A DNA stretch of 64,000 nucleotides from Streptomyces lienomycini (GTDB taxonomy: Bacteria; Actinomycetota; Actinomycetes; Streptomycetales; Streptomycetaceae). Of the stretch, positions 8,675 to 15,715 are shown piece after piece. Below the pieces are notes generated by a model. That model made no database searches. It was not told the DNA's origin and saw nothing but the letters and a program-made list of their open reading frames with translations. The stretch's first letter is position 1. Each line of letters begins with the position of its first letter. The position numbers and the translations under genes were made by a program. The DNA lies in assembly GCF_027947595.1 (NCBI RefSeq), contig NZ_CP116257.1, forward strand, positions 3,720,001 to 3,784,000. Reading direction: 5' to 3'.

Positions 8675-9505
8675 TCAGTAGTTCTGGCGGAAGACGCGGC
8701 GGATCGTCAGCAGCCCGACGAGTCCGGCGAGGAAGAGGAGGACGCCGACGGTCTGGCTGTAGCCGAGGTCGGCGGCGATGAACGCCTTCTGGTAGACGAG
8801 GAACGACAGCGTCGTCGACGACGTGCCCGGACCGCCCTGCGTGAGCAGCAGCACGTGCTGCGCGGAACCGAACAGCGTCCACAGGAACTGCAGCATCGTC
8901 ACGACGCCCACGTAGTCGCGGATGACGGGGAAGTGGACCGACCACATCGTCCGCCAGTGCCCCGCCCCGTCGAGCTGCGCGGCCTCGCCCAGCTCGTCCG
9001 GCACACTGCCCAGCCGGGCGGCGAACAGTACGGCGGTGAAGCCGATGCCCGCCCAGATGTCCAGCGCGATCAGACACGCCAGGGCCGTCGACGGCGAGGC
9101 CAGCCAGGCGTCGGCGAGCGAGCCGAGGCCGACGCTCTCCAGTCCTCCGTTCAGCAGGCCGTCCGGGGACAGGGCCGCGTAGAAGACCATCGCCTTCGCG
9201 GGGGTGGAGATCAGCCCCGGGATGAAGAGCAGGTACCGGATGACCCGGTGACCGGGCGGCCGCTGGGCGACGTAGTACCCCAGCATGAACGCGCAGACGA
9301 TCATCACCGGGACGGCGACGGCCAGTTGGACGGCGGTGTTGCGGACCGCGTCCCAGAACACCGGGTCGTCCAGCACCGTCCGGACGTTGTCCAGGCCGGC
9401 GAAGGACACCGGCTGGAGCATGCCCGGCCAGCGCAGGGCCGCGATCACGAAGATCGCGAGCAGCGGCCCGACCATGAAGACCAGGTACCACACCAGCGCG
9501 GGCAC
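8675..9505 (-). CDS. carbohydrate ABC transporter permease, MalF type (5' end disrupted)
   Basis: A 276-residue reading from an in-frame GTG; it has six membrane segments and the EAA loop EAAQLDGAGHWRTMWSVHFP. Family members normally begin with a 20-40-residue cytoplasmic tail before the segment PALVWYLVFM. Upstream codons in this frame (including RRPRQGGTVLAV) look like that tail, yet the frame has no start codon, and the GTG has no ribosome site. A well-placed ATG at 9615 with GGGAG lies one base out of register. I therefore think the real gene starts at 9615 and a base is missing, or the gene is frameshifted. It pairs with the MalG subunit downstream. Confidence 0.85.
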   Translation of the reverse strand: MPALVWYLVFMVGPLLAIFVIAALRWPGMLQPVSFAGLDNVRTVLDDPVFWDAVRNTAVQLAVAVPVMIVCAFMLGYYVAQRPPGHRVIRYLLFIPGLISTPAKAMVFYAALSPDGLLNGGLESVGLGSLADAWLASPSTALACLIALDIWAGIGFTAVLFAARLGSVPDELGEAAQLDGAGHWRTMWSVHFPVIRDYVGVVTMLQFLWTLFGSAQHVLLLTQGGPGTSSTTLSFLVYQKAFIAADLGYSQTVGVLLFLAGLVGLLTIRRVFRQNY

Positions 9506-9615
9506 CGCGAGGACGGTGCCGCCCTGCCGGGGCCGGCGCGTGGCCGGGGCGGGGAGGCGGGCGGGGCGGACCCGCGGGCCGCGCTCCCGTCCGGCGTCGT
9601 CGTGAGCGTCGTCAT
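9506..9615 (-). other. probable 5' coding end of the MalF permease, out of frame
   Basis: ATG at 9615-9613 follows a clear GGGAG ribosome site and begins a short proline/arginine-rich frame, but reaching the permease frame at 9505 needs 111 bases where 110 are present. One missing base, for example in the G runs at 9545-9566, would join the two. No other start codon serves the permease frame before the binding-protein stop at 9698. Confidence 0.6.
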
Positions 9616-9697
9616 GCGGTGACTCCCGGAGAACGGGTGGAACGGGGGAGGGGGGCGGAGGAGGGCCGGGCGGCGGAGCCGGGGGCGGACGGGCGGC

Positions 9698-10987
9698 TCA
9701 TACGGACCGGTACGCCGACTCCAGCGCGGCCCGCACGCGCGCCGGGCCGGTGCCCCGGGTGAACGACGTGCTGGTCGCGGTGATCAGCGGCTGCGCGGCG
9801 GCGGGCGGCACGTACACGTCGGGCAGCAGTACCTGGCTCACCCCGGAACCGAGCCGTTGGGCCGCGCCGACCAGCGGGAAGTCGGTGGAGACGGCGTCCG
9901 TGCGCAGGGCCATGTCCCGGCCGCTCTCCGTCACGAACCGCGCCACGACGTCCGGGCGGTACATGAACCGCAGGAACTTCTCGACGTGCTCGATCTTGCG
10001 GACGCCGTTGGGGCTGATCCAGAAGCCGATGAGGGTGTAGGCGCGGATGACGGTGGGACCGTCGTGCGCCGCCCCGTCGGCCAGCGGCCAGCCGCCGACC
10101 TCCGTGTGCCCGGCCACCTTCTCGGGCACCTTGGCCAGGGCCGAGGACATCGCCGACTGGACGGCCGCCTCCTCGGTGTTGAACTGGGTGGTCATCGAGT
10201 CGGACGTGAGGCCCTGGGCCTTGTCCGCGAACACACCGGCGTCCCGCAGGTGCGTGAAGTACTCGATGCCCAGGCGTGCGCCGCGTCCGGAGAAGTCGCC
10301 CGTGGAGTAGACGTGCCGGGCCTCCTCCTGGGACAGGAACGTCTGGATGATCTGCGCCATCAGCTTCTGGCCGGTCCAGTCGTTGCCGCCCACGGTCACC
10401 GGGGCGATGCCCTTGGCGCGCAGCTTGCGGGCCGCGGCGATCAGCTGGTCCCCGGTGGTGGGGATCGCGCCGACCCCGGCGCGGTCGAGCAGGGCGCGGT
10501 TGTAGGCGACGGGCCAGTTCGTGGCGAAGTAGGGGAAGGCCCGGACCCGGCCCTCGTCGTCGGTCCAGTCCGCCAGCGCGGCGGGCAGGACGCGCCCGCG
10601 CAGCCCCCAGTCGTCGAGGTAGGGCCCGACGTCGACGGTCGCGCCCACGTCCGTCCAGGCCAGCGTCTTGTCGTAGAGGTTGACCATCACGACGTCGGCC
10701 TCCTTGCGGGCCAGCCGTGAGGTCTCGTAGACCTGCGCGAGGTCGTCGCCGTTGACCAGGTTCTTGACCTTCACCCCCGGGTGCTCCTCGCGGAAGCGGT
10801 CCACGGCCGCGAGGTACGTGGGGGAGCCCGGCGCGGTGGTGCCGAGCTGGGTGTGGACGACGAGGGTGTCCGGGTCGGAGTCCGCCGACGCCAACGACGA
10901 GCAGCCGGACAGAGCGGGCAGGGCAGCGGCCGCGGCCAGACCGGAACCGGCGGCGAGCAGTTCGCGCCGCGTCAGCGATGAGCGCAC
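9698..10987 (-). CDS. sugar ABC transporter substrate-binding lipoprotein (CUT1)
   Basis: A 429-residue solute-binding lipoprotein, family 1. The signal peptide has a twin-arginine-like RRELLAAGSG region and a lipobox LSGC, so the mature Cys is near residue 28 and the protein is anchored outside the membrane. Conserved aromatic segments such as YFATNWPVAYNRALLDRAG are usual in maltose/cellobiose-type binding proteins. The GTG start follows GGAGA at about 9 bases. As first gene of the operon it lies behind a strong promoter (11051-11079) and operator (11011-11025). It delivers sugar to the two permeases downstream. Confidence 0.92.
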   Translation of the reverse strand: MRSSLTRRELLAAGSGLAAAAALPALSGCSSLASADSDPDTLVVHTQLGTTAPGSPTYLAAVDRFREEHPGVKVKNLVNGDDLAQVYETSRLARKEADVVMVNLYDKTLAWTDVGATVDVGPYLDDWGLRGRVLPAALADWTDDEGRVRAFPYFATNWPVAYNRALLDRAGVGAIPTTGDQLIAAARKLRAKGIAPVTVGGNDWTGQKLMAQIIQTFLSQEEARHVYSTGDFSGRGARLGIEYFTHLRDAGVFADKAQGLTSDSMTTQFNTEEAAVQSAMSSALAKVPEKVAGHTEVGGWPLADGAAHDGPTVIRAYTLIGFWISPNGVRKIEHVEKFLRFMYRPDVVARFVTESGRDMALRTDAVSTDFPLVGAAQRLGSGVSQVLLPDVYVPPAAAQPLITATSTSFTRGTGPARVRAALESAYRSV

Positions 10988-11010
10988 AGGGGTGGTCTCC
11001 AACCAAGCGG

Positions 11011-11025
11011 TTAACGATTGGTTAA
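11011..11025. promoter_or_regulatory. operator of the glycoside operon (LacI-type)
   Basis: TTAACGATTGGTTAA is a perfect inverted repeat of TTAAC around a 5-base centre. It lies about 20-35 bases after the predicted transcription start and 24 bases before the binding-protein GTG, so a bound repressor would block elongation. The LacI regulator in the same operon is the likely ligand. Confidence 0.6.
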
Positions 11026-11050
11026 TCGATGTACCTCGTGAGGTGCGAGG

Positions 11051-11079
11051 ACCATATGGAGTGGAGGGACCACGGTCAA
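11051..11079 (-). promoter_or_regulatory. promoter of the glycoside operon
   Basis: On the minus strand TTGACC (11079-11074) is separated by 17 bases from TATGGT (11056-11051), a good vegetative (HrdB-type) promoter. Transcription should start near 11044, giving a leader of about 57 bases that contains the operator. Confidence 0.65.
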
Positions 11080-11130
11080 GGGGGTGGCGTGAGGAGATTC
11101 CGAACCCGGCGCGGGACGCGAGCCGCCTGG

Positions 11131-12030
11131 TCAGGCCGTCGCCGTGTCCTCGACGGAGAGGCCCAGCCGGTCGGCCACCGCCGTGAGGGCCGGCCCCAGC
11201 GGGAGCGCGACCCGGGTGACGGCCAGCCGGTCGCCGCGGGTGGCGTCCCGGTTGACGATCAGGACCGGGGTGCCCGCCTCGGCGGCCTGGCGGACGAAGC
11301 GGAGCCCGGACATCACCGTCAGCGAGGAGCCCAGGACCAGCAGCGAGGACGCACCGCGCACCAGTTCGCGACAGTGCTCGACGCGCCGCGGCGGCACGTT
11401 CTCGCCGAAGAACACCACGTCCGGTTTGAGGATGCCGCCGCAGACCGTGCAGGGCAGCACCCGGAAGTCCCCGACCTGGTCGTCGGTGAGGTCGGCGTCG
11501 CCGTCCGGGTTGATGCCGGCGGCCACCGGCGCGAAGCCCGCGTTGGCCTCCTCCAGACGCCGGGCGAGGTCCCGGCGCGGGCTGAAGGTGCCGCAGGACA
11601 GGCAGACGACCCGGTCCAGGCTGCCGTGCAGCTCCACGACGCCCTCGCTGCCCGCCACCTGGTGCAGACCGTCGACGTTCTGGGTGACCACGCCGGCGAG
11701 CAGCCCGCGCCGCCCGAACGCCGCCACCGACCGGTGCCCCGCGTTGGGACGTGCGCGGCCGAAGGTGCGCCAGCCCAGGTGACTGCGCGCCCAGTACCGA
11801 CGGCGGGCGTCGGGGGAGCCGGTGAAGTCCTGGTAGGTCATCGGCGTGTGCCGACTCAGGCTGCCGCCCTCGCCCCGGTAGTCGGGGATGCCCGACTCGG
11901 TCGAGATCCCCGCCCCGCTCAGCACCAGCACACCGCCGGCGCGCAGCGCGTCGATGACCGGCGCCAGGTCCGTGGTGCCCGGCGGCAGGTCCGCTCCCGG
12001 GGTCCAGCTCAGTGTGGGGCGCATGCGCAT
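11131..12030 (-). CDS. NAD-dependent protein deacylase (sirtuin)
   Basis: A 299-residue Sir2-family enzyme that removes acyl groups from lysines using NAD+. It has the NAD motif GAGISTESGIPDYRG (39-53), TQNVDGLHQ (116-124), the catalytic His135 in ELHGS, and a zinc site Cys143, Cys146, Cys194, Cys197. The insertion between the two CxxC pairs (about 147-193) is longer than in many bacterial sirtuins. Two in-frame ATGs lie 6 bases apart (12030 and 12024); neither has a clear ribosome site, and I chose the first. It stands alone, 143 bases beyond the head of the glycoside operon. Confidence 0.93.
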   Translation of the reverse strand: MRMRPTLSWTPGADLPPGTTDLAPVIDALRAGGVLVLSGAGISTESGIPDYRGEGGSLSRHTPMTYQDFTGSPDARRRYWARSHLGWRTFGRARPNAGHRSVAAFGRRGLLAGVVTQNVDGLHQVAGSEGVVELHGSLDRVVCLSCGTFSPRRDLARRLEEANAGFAPVAAGINPDGDADLTDDQVGDFRVLPCTVCGGILKPDVVFFGENVPPRRVEHCRELVRGASSLLVLGSSLTVMSGLRFVRQAAEAGTPVLIVNRDATRGDRLAVTRVALPLGPALTAVADRLGLSVEDTATA

Positions 12031-12423
12031 GCGGCAAGGGTACGGAACGGCCGCCGTCCCCGGCCTGGCGGAGCACACACCGCCCGCTGTCCCGCCGCCC
12101 GCCGTGCCGTCGGTCGGCCGTGCGCTCCGCCGCTCATGGCGTGCCGCCGACGGTGCTGCCGGTCTGCCGCCCCGCCGGTCGTGCCGCCGTCCGTCCGCCG
12201 TGCCGCTCATGGCGTGCCGCGGTCCGTCCGCCGTGCCACCGACGGGTGCTGGCGGTCTGCCGCCCCGCCGACCACGGCGCGCTGCCATCGCCCCCGCCCC
12301 GCCCCGCCCCGTCCGGTCTCCGCGGCCCCGGCGTGACCTTTTCCGTGCCGGATGACAGACTTGCACTGTCCGGCGTGCCGAGAGGCTCCTGCCGCGAAGG
12401 GCGGCCTGGCCCGGGAGTGGTCG
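12031..12423. other. non-coding, repeat-rich spacer between divergent genes
   Basis: About 390 bases between the sirtuin and the phosphatase genes. It is dominated by GCCGYC-type low-complexity sequence with two duplicated 17-bp blocks (listed separately). I find no convincing gene; frames that cross it have no family features and no ribosome sites. Both promoters must lie here, but I cannot place them. Confidence 0.5.
12121..12270. repeat. degenerate direct repeat
   Basis: CCGCTCATGGCGTGCCG occurs at 12130-12146 and 12203-12219; GGTCTGCCGCCCCGCCG at 12161-12177 and 12254-12270. Between them CGTCCGCCGTGCC is also duplicated. The unit lengths (73 and 93 bp) differ, so it is an imperfect duplication rather than a regular tandem array. 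Confidence 0.7.
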
Positions 12424-13254
12424 ATGTTCCGCAAACGTCCCGCACCTGACGGTGAAGAGCTGCTCGCCCGACTGGCCTCGCTGACCACGCAGGCGAAGGA
12501 ACTGGCCGAGCTGAGGCGCTCCCAGGTGGAGCTGGCGATCGCCCTGCAACGCGACATGCTCCCCGCCGACCTGCCGGCGGTTCCCGGCATCCACCTGGCC
12601 GCGTGCTACTCGCCCGCGTACGCCGGACTCAACGTGGGCGGCGACTGGTACGACGCCTTCACGCTCCCCGACGGCCGCATCGGCCTCTCCGTCGGAGACG
12701 TCCAGGGCCACGCCATCGACGCGGCCGCCTTCATGGGCCAGGTCCGGGTCGGCCTGCGGGCGCTCGCCTCCGTGACCGGCGAGCCCGGCGACCTGCTCGC
12801 CTGCACCAACGAGCTGGTCCTCTCCCTGAACAAGGACCTCTTCGCCACCTGCACCTTCATGCGTCTGGACCCCGTCACCGGCGTGCTGGAGAGCGCCCGC
12901 GCCGGCCACGTCCCCTGCGTTCGTGCCACGGCCGACGGCAAGGCGGAGGTGTGCGGTGACGAGGGAGGGCCTCCGCTGGGCGTCATGGAGGGAACGGAGT
13001 ACCCGGTCACCCGGTACCGGCTCGCCACCGGCGGAGTGTTCGTCCTGGTCACGGACGGGGTCGTGGAGGGCCCGTCCCTGAGCGTCGACGACGGCCTGGA
13101 GAGGGTGGTACGGCTCGCGGGCCTCGCCGCCGTCGCCGGCATGGAGGCGCACGCGCTGGCGGCCTCCGTGCTCGAGAACGCCGCGCTGATCGGACACGAG
13201 GACGACGCGGCCGTGCTCGTCGTCGCCCATGACGGGCGTGCCGTTACCCCGTAG
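12424..13254 (+). CDS. PP2C-family (SpoIIE/RsbU-type) serine phosphatase
   Basis: A 276-residue phosphatase. After a short helical linker (ELAELRRSQVELAIALQRDMLP, the usual lead-in of RsbU-like proteins) the SpoIIE domain covers about 65-275, with the metal-binding acids in GGDWYDAF and SVGDVQGHAIDAA and the late GHEDDAAVLVV segment. Such proteins dephosphorylate anti-anti-sigma factors and so release sigma factors. No PAS, GAF or sensor domain is attached. I place the start at the ATG preceded by GGGAG at 8 bases; an in-frame ATG at 12352 would add 24 residues. The MASE1 gene follows after 50 bases and may be its sensory partner. Confidence 0.9.
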   Translation: MFRKRPAPDGEELLARLASLTTQAKELAELRRSQVELAIALQRDMLPADLPAVPGIHLAACYSPAYAGLNVGGDWYDAFTLPDGRIGLSVGDVQGHAIDAAAFMGQVRVGLRALASVTGEPGDLLACTNELVLSLNKDLFATCTFMRLDPVTGVLESARAGHVPCVRATADGKAEVCGDEGGPPLGVMEGTEYPVTRYRLATGGVFVLVTDGVVEGPSLSVDDGLERVVRLAGLAAVAGMEAHALAASVLENAALIGHEDDAAVLVVAHDGRAVTP

Positions 13255-13304
13255 GGCGGGGCGGGGCGGCCCTCACCTCGCTGACCCGGCGGCAGCGGTG
13301 TCTG

Positions 13305-14312
13305 ATGGCTGCTGTGGTGGGTATCCGAGCATGGCCGCGACCGGTCGTCCTCGCCTGTGGAACGCTGCTGGTCGCCGGCTGCTACTACGGGGCGGGGCGG
13401 CTGGGGCTGTCGCAGCGGCTGGCCGCCGACGGGGCGGTCGTCACCCCCATCTGGCCGCCCACCGGACTGGCGGTCGCCTGTCTGCTCCTGTTCGGGCCGT
13501 GGTGCGTGCCGGGCATCGCCCTCGGTGCGCTGCTGGTCATCGTCTCCCTCGGAGTTCCCGACGCCGAGACCGTCGGGATCGTGGCCGGCAACACCGCCGC
13601 CCCGGTCTGCGCCTGGCTGATGCTGCGCGCGGTGGGCTTCCGCGTGAGCCTGAGCCGGCTGCGCGACGGCCTGGCGCTGGTCTTCCTGGGAGCGCTGACC
13701 GCCATGCTGGTCAGTTCGGGGGCGGGGGTCGGCATGCTCCTGCTGTCGGACAAGCTCCCCACCGACCATCTCGGGATCGTCTGGCTCGCCTGGTGGGTCG
13801 GGGACGCCATGGGGGTCGTCCTCGTCACCCCGCTGCTGCTCCTGCTGTACCGCGCTCGTCTGCCGCCCCCGTCCGTGCGCTGGACCGAGGCCGTCGGGCT
13901 CACCGTCGTCGTGTGCGTCCTGGTGCCGCTGATCATGTACAGCTCGGTCAGTGTGCTGTTCCTGGCGTACCCGCTCCTGATCTGGTCGGCGCTGCGCTTC
14001 CAGCTGGCGGGCGGTATGCCGTGCGCGCTGTTCGTCTCGGTGATGGCCACCGTCGCGGCCCGGCAGGAGGCCGGCTCCTTCGGGCGGCTCACCGAGGTCG
14101 AGACGATGATGAAGCTCCAGGCGTTCAACGGAACGCTGGGACTGACCGCACTGCTGCTCTCCGCGGTGATCAGCGAACAGCTCAACACCAGACGCTCGGT
14201 GGAACGGGCGTGCCACGAACTGGTCGAGGCGTTGCAGCACCTGAACGCCGGAGGCCCCGGCACCTCCGGGACCTCGGGGACGCCCAGGGCTCCCGGAGGA
14301 GACAAGCCGTGA
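13305..14312 (+). CDS. stand-alone MASE1-domain membrane protein
   Basis: A 335-residue integral membrane protein with about eight to nine hydrophobic segments and the MASE1 signature WPPTGLAVA near residue 50. MASE1 normally serves as the membrane-embedded sensor of histidine kinases and diguanylate cyclases. Here the protein ends about 40 residues after the last membrane segment, with a Gly/Thr/Pro-rich tail and no kinase or GGDEF domain, so it has no output of its own. It lies 50 bases after the PP2C phosphatase gene on the same strand; an interaction between the two is inferred only from position. A perfect terminator hairpin overlaps its stop codon. Confidence 0.85.
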   Translation: MAAVVGIRAWPRPVVLACGTLLVAGCYYGAGRLGLSQRLAADGAVVTPIWPPTGLAVACLLLFGPWCVPGIALGALLVIVSLGVPDAETVGIVAGNTAAPVCAWLMLRAVGFRVSLSRLRDGLALVFLGALTAMLVSSGAGVGMLLLSDKLPTDHLGIVWLAWWVGDAMGVVLVTPLLLLLYRARLPPPSVRWTEAVGLTVVVCVLVPLIMYSSVSVLFLAYPLLIWSALRFQLAGGMPCALFVSVMATVAARQEAGSFGRLTEVETMMKLQAFNGTLGLTALLLSAVISEQLNTRRSVERACHELVEALQHLNAGGPGTSGTSGTPRAPGGDKP

Positions 14313-14342
14313 CGCGGCGGCGGACGCACCGCCGCCGCGTCA
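14310..14342. terminator. bidirectional terminator hairpin
   Basis: TGACGCGGCGGCGG (14310-14323) and CCGCCGCCGCGTCA (14329-14342) form a perfect 14-bp stem with a 5-base loop between two convergent genes. The stem begins with the TGA stop codon of the MASE1 gene. Confidence 0.85.
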
Positions 14343-14374
14343 CCGCCGCCCCGCCGGGGACGCGCGAGCCGGGA

Positions 14375-15454
14375 TCAGAAGTCGTAGTCGTCGATGTTGT
14401 CGGCGTCGAAGACCGTCGGATCGCCGAGGGTGATGACACCGTCCGCGCTCAGCTGGAACCAGCCCATGTCGCCCGCCAGGAACATCTGACCCTCACGGCC
14501 GCTGATCTGCCCGGAGGCGAGGGCCACCGCGGTGTGACCGGCCAGCCTGCCGAGCCTGGCCGGATCCCACAGCAGGAACGCCTCCACCGTGCCGTCCTTG
14601 ATGTAGGGACGCATGTCGTTGGGGGCGCCGAGACCGGTCAGCTTCACCTCTCCCTTGGAGTCCGACTGGGAGAGGTACTTCGCGGCGGCCTTGATGCCGT
14701 TGGTGGTGGGGGAGATGATCCCCTTCAGCTTCGGGTGCTCCCCCAGCAGTTCCTCGGCCTTCCGGTAGGACTTCTCCGCCTCGTCGTCGCCGTACGCGAT
14801 GTCGACCAGCCGCATGTCCTTGTACCGCGCGTCCTCCAGCTCCTTCCTGATGCTCTTGATCCAGGCGTTCTGGTTCGTCGCCGTCTGGGCGGCGGACAGG
14901 ATCGCGATGTCACCCTTGTAGCCGATCTGCTCGCCGAGCAGTTCCAACTGCCGTACGGCGATGTCCTCGGCGCTCGCCGGGGAGACGAAGGCGTAGCGGC
15001 ACTCCGGCTTGGTGTCCGAGTCGAAGGTGACGACCTTGATGCCCTGGTCCATGGCCTTCTTGAGGGAGTCGCACAGCGCGTCGGGATCCAGCGCCGAGAC
15101 CGCGATGGCGTCGACCTTCTGGGCGGTCAGGTCGTTGATGTGGGACACCTGCTCGGAGGCGTCGGCACCCTGGTCCGTGCCCACTTCCTTGAAGGTCGAG
15201 CCCAGCGACTTGACGGCCTCCTCCCCGCCCCCGTCGGCCACGTCGAAGTACGGCGTGTTGACCTGCTTGGGGAGGAAGCCGACGGTCATGCCCTTCTTGG
15301 TCGGCGCGTTGGGGGACGCCTCGGCGTTCTTGCCGTTGGTGGCGGCGTCGCCGTCCGCCGGACTGTCGCCGTCGCCGCACGCCGCGGTGAGGAGACTGAG
15401 GGAGGACACGGCGGCGACGAGGACGGAGGCACGACGTGAGGGGGTTCTGTGCAT
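14375..15454 (-). CDS. orphan sugar-binding lipoprotein, RhaS/LsrB type
   Basis: A 359-residue type I periplasmic-binding-like lipoprotein (CUT2 class). The lipobox is LTAAC near residue 26. The mature part starts after an acidic linker and shows typical segments: VGFLPKQVNTPYFDV, VDAIAVSALDPDAL and GIISPTTNGIKAAAKYL. Closest in character are rhamnose-binding RhaS proteins, although autoinducer-2/LsrB-like ligands are possible. The ATG follows GAAAGAAG; a 15-residue longer start is less likely. No permease or ATPase gene is adjacent, so it either feeds a transporter encoded elsewhere or acts as a sensor. A promoter with a dyad lies 150-178 bases upstream. Confidence 0.88.
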   Translation of the reverse strand: MHRTPSRRASVLVAAVSSLSLLTAACGDGDSPADGDAATNGKNAEASPNAPTKKGMTVGFLPKQVNTPYFDVADGGGEEAVKSLGSTFKEVGTDQGADASEQVSHINDLTAQKVDAIAVSALDPDALCDSLKKAMDQGIKVVTFDSDTKPECRYAFVSPASAEDIAVRQLELLGEQIGYKGDIAILSAAQTATNQNAWIKSIRKELEDARYKDMRLVDIAYGDDEAEKSYRKAEELLGEHPKLKGIISPTTNGIKAAAKYLSQSDSKGEVKLTGLGAPNDMRPYIKDGTVEAFLLWDPARLGRLAGHTAVALASGQISGREGQMFLAGDMGWFQLSADGVITLGDPTVFDADNIDDYDF

Positions 15455-15603
15455 GTGCTTCTTTCGGTGAGTCGACGTGCGGCGTCCGAAGAGGTTCACC
15501 AGGTGCGTTCAGCCATGGCGGTCTTGCGGATGCACGGGAGTCGCGTGGGGCCGCCCGAGCGTGGGGCCAGGGCTCTGAAAGGATTCAATGGAGCTTGACG
15601 GGG

Positions 15604-15632
15604 ACGTTAGGCACAAACGCCGTTGTGGTCAA
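15604..15632 (-). promoter_or_regulatory. promoter with internal dyad upstream of the RhaS-like gene
   Basis: Minus-strand TTGACC (15632-15627), a 17-base spacer and TAACGT (15609-15604). The imperfect dyad CACAAACGCCGTTGTG (15612-15627) fills the spacer, so a repressor bound there would exclude RNA polymerase. The remaining 260 bases between the two genes hold nothing else I can name. Confidence 0.5.
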
Positions 15633-15715
15633 TGGACTTGCGGGGAACAGTTTTTGAGCCCGCGTGCCCCCGGACCTGCCCCTTGAGGGTTGCGGCACCG
15701 GCGCGGCGAGGCGGA

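Noticed and set aside
12121..12270. CRISPR or tandem-repeat array
   Set aside because: Only two copies of each block, unequal spacing and no spacer-repeat regularity.
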